Shown here piece by piece: positions 4,103-5,521 of a stretch of 5,521 bases of DNA. The DNA is taken from the NCBI GenBank assembly GCA_030038765.1, contig JASHRA010000049.1, positions 1 to 5,521 on the forward strand, written 5' to 3'. The stretch comes from Candidatus Dormiibacterota bacterium. Its GTDB lineage: Bacteria > Chloroflexota > Dormibacteria > Aeolococcales > Bog-877. The stretch's first letter is position 1, and each line of letters starts with the position of its first letter. The notes under the pieces are model-generated. The model searched no databases and was not told the DNA's origin. It saw nothing but the letters and a program-made list of their open reading frames with translations. Both the position numbers and the translations under genes were made by a program.

Positions 4103-5521
4103 GTGCCCCCCGGGAGCCAGAAGAGAGGCGCCGCCCCCGGCGGCCGCCCCGCCGACCTCGCCGGGGGCAGCCGCGCCCACCTTCCCGACGCCGGCCGGCG
4201 CATGGCCCTGGTGGCCGGGCTCCTGGTGGTCGCGCTGGTCGGGCTGGCGGCCCGCCTGGTCCTGCTCGAGATGGGCCAGGGGCAGCAGCTGGCGGCGGCC
4301 GCGGTGGCGCAGCAGGAGGAGTCGGTGACCATCCCGGCCGAGCGGGGCCTGATCCTGGACGACCAGGGGCAGGTGCTGGCCGGCAACGCCGTCGCCTACG
4401 ACATCTTCGCCGACCCGGAGCAGATCCCCAGCTCGGAGCGGCTGCGCGAGGCGGAGCTCCTGGCACCGGTGCTGAAGCTCTCCGCCGACAGCCTGGAGCG
4501 CCTGCTCTCCAAGCACCTGGAGTTCGTCTACCTGGCCCACTCCCAGACCCCGGCGGTGGAGTCCAAGCTCCAGAGCCTGGACCTGGCCGGGATCGGCAGC
4601 CTGCGGAGCGAGGTCCGCTCCTACGGCCCCGGCGTCGTGCCCGGGACCAGCTTCGCCTCCGACGTCCTCGGCTTCGTCAACAGCGACGGCGTGGGCCAGT
4701 ACGGCCTCGAGGGGTACTACAACCAGGTCCTCTCCGGCACGCCCGGCCACGAGTCCGTGGTCCACGACCTCCAGGGCGACGCCGTCACCCTGGGCGACGA
4801 GCCCCAGGTGCCGGCGGTCAACGGCCGCGACCTCAACACCGGGATCGACGCCACCATCCAGGCCGCCGCCGAGCAGGACCTGGCCGCCGAGGTGGCCAAG
4901 GACAAGGCCGCCTCCGGGACCATGATCGTGATGAACGTCCACACCGGGTCCGTCGTGGCCTGGGCCGACGACCCCGGCTACGACGCCAACGACTACGCCT
5001 CGACGCCGGTGAGCGCGTTCCAGGACGACGGCCTGGCGAGCCTCTACGAGCCCGGCTCGGTGATGAAGACGGTCACCTTCGCGGGCGCCCTCCAGCACGG
5101 CGTCATCACCCCGGAGGGGACCTTCGACGAGACCCCGGCCAGCGGCATGGTCCAGGGGGTCGAGATCCATGACTGGGACGACGTCTACCACGGCGTCATC
5201 AGCTACTCCTGGGTGCTGGAGGACTCGCTCAACGTGGGCGCGGTCCACATCGAGGAGCTGGAGGGGGCCAAGGACTTCTACCAGAACATGGAGAACTTCG
5301 GCATCGGCAGGCCCACCGGCATCGACCTGGCCGGGGAGGAGAGCCAGGCCCTGCCCCCGCTCTCCCAGCTCTCGCCCCTGCAGCTGGCCACCTCCAGCTT
5401 CGGCCAGGGCGTGGTGGTGACGCCCATCGAGATGCTGGCCGCCATCAACGCCGTCGCCAACGGCGGGGTCTGGGTCCAGCCCCACGTGGTGGACTCCATC
5501 AGCGGCGGCGGCAAGCCCACC
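4103..5521 (+). CDS. ftsI: Class B penicillin-binding protein (FtsI/PBP2 type), 3' end outside window
   Basis: This is a septal peptidoglycan transpeptidase, anchored in the membrane and acting outside it, that cross-links wall peptides with FtsW. 473 codons are visible. The chosen start is GTG 4103, 4 nt after ftsL, giving a 33-residue cytoplasmic tail ending in RR; ATG 4202 (residue 34) is an alternative but would leave no cytoplasmic residues. A transmembrane helix covers about 34-55. The pedestal/dimerisation region begins with the RGLILDD motif (81-87, family RGxIxDR). The transpeptidase domain begins near 243 (DLNTGIDATIQ). The active-site motif is SVMK (Ser319, Lys322) after EPG. The second motif is SLN (375-377), 56 residues on, normal spacing. 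FGQGVVVTPIEML near the end is also typical. The third motif (KTG) and any PASTA domains lie beyond the edge, so a SpoVD-type PBP is not excluded. Confidence 0.93.
   Translation, partial: MPPGSQKRGAAPGGRPADLAGGSRAHLPDAGRRMALVAGLLVVALVGLAARLVLLEMGQGQQLAAAAVAQQEESVTIPAERGLILDDQGQVLAGNAVAYDIFADPEQIPSSERLREAELLAPVLKLSADSLERLLSKHLEFVYLAHSQTPAVESKLQSLDLAGIGSLRSEVRSYGPGVVPGTSFASDVLGFVNSDGVGQYGLEGYYNQVLSGTPGHESVVHDLQGDAVTLGDEPQVPAVNGRDLNTGIDATIQAAAEQDLAAEVAKDKAASGTMIVMNVHTGSVVAWADDPGYDANDYASTPVSAFQDDGLASLYEPGSVMKTVTFAGALQHGVITPEGTFDETPASGMVQGVEIHDWDDVYHGVISYSWVLEDSLNVGAVHIEELEGAKDFYQNMENFGIGRPTGIDLAGEESQALPPLSQLSPLQLATSSFGQGVVVTPIEMLAAINAVANGGVWVQPHVVDSISGGGKPT

Noticed and set aside
2334..4386. Long open frames over mraZ, rsmH and ftsL (forward 2334-4328, reverse 2347-4386)
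   Set aside because: Shadows of the real genes in other frames; Arg/Pro/Gly/Ala-rich translations without motifs.
3878..5485. Reverse-strand open frame of 535 codons
   Set aside because: Opposite strand of the PBP gene, which has all expected motifs; the reverse product is Gly/Val/Leu/Asp-rich noise.
1..5521. CRISPR array, tRNA genes or intact insertion sequence
   Set aside because: No regularly spaced long repeats, no T-loop (GGTTCGA-type) sequence with cloverleaf arms, and no transposase motif or paired terminal repeats seen on either strand.

Overview
This is a very GC-rich bacterial window (roughly 70% G+C by eye). It holds the left end of a division and cell-wall (dcw) gene cluster, preceded by two housekeeping RNA-processing loci. 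All recognised genes are on the + strand: the C-terminal part of ribonuclease HI (rnhA), a ~1.18 kb stretch with no convincing gene, RNase P RNA (rnpB, type A), then mraZ, rsmH (mraW), an FtsL-like membrane protein and a class B penicillin-binding protein (FtsI/PBP2 type) that runs off the right edge. Composition, the type A RNase P RNA and the order mraZ-rsmH-ftsL-pbp suggest a high-GC Terrabacteria-type organism (actinobacterial, Chloroflexota or Dormibacterota-like). The phylum cannot be fixed from this sequence alone.

Layout. Positions 1-302 carry rnhA, cut by the left edge. Positions 303-1484 look non-coding: the open frames lack the G/C-ending codon bias of the true genes. The stretch does contain several dyad symmetries, a 20-bp-phased direct repeat and a surplus of GACGTC palindromes. 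Positions 1485-1872 are rnpB, with a plausible -10 box just upstream and a GC hairpin just downstream. A good sigma70-type promoter (TTGACC, 17 bp, TACAGT) at 2022-2050 drives the dcw genes. mraZ (2132-2593) overlaps rsmH (2590-3606) by ATGA. A 75-nt gap with a hairpin straddling the rsmH stop precedes ftsL (3682-4098). The PBP starts at a GTG 4 nt after the ftsL stop.

Together the four dcw genes form one probable operon: MraZ is the cluster's transcriptional regulator, RsmH methylates 16S rRNA, FtsL is a bitopic divisome scaffold, and the PBP is the septal transpeptidase that FtsL-type proteins help recruit and activate.

The most unusual observation is in rsmH. A block of about 50 codons (3334-3480) has sharply different codon usage from the rest of the gene, and the near-invariant FHSLED-type motif inside it has become FQPSEH. 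A second family residue, the His of the GGH SAM-binding triad, is Val. I found no CRISPR array, tRNA, intact mobile element or clearly new multi-gene system.
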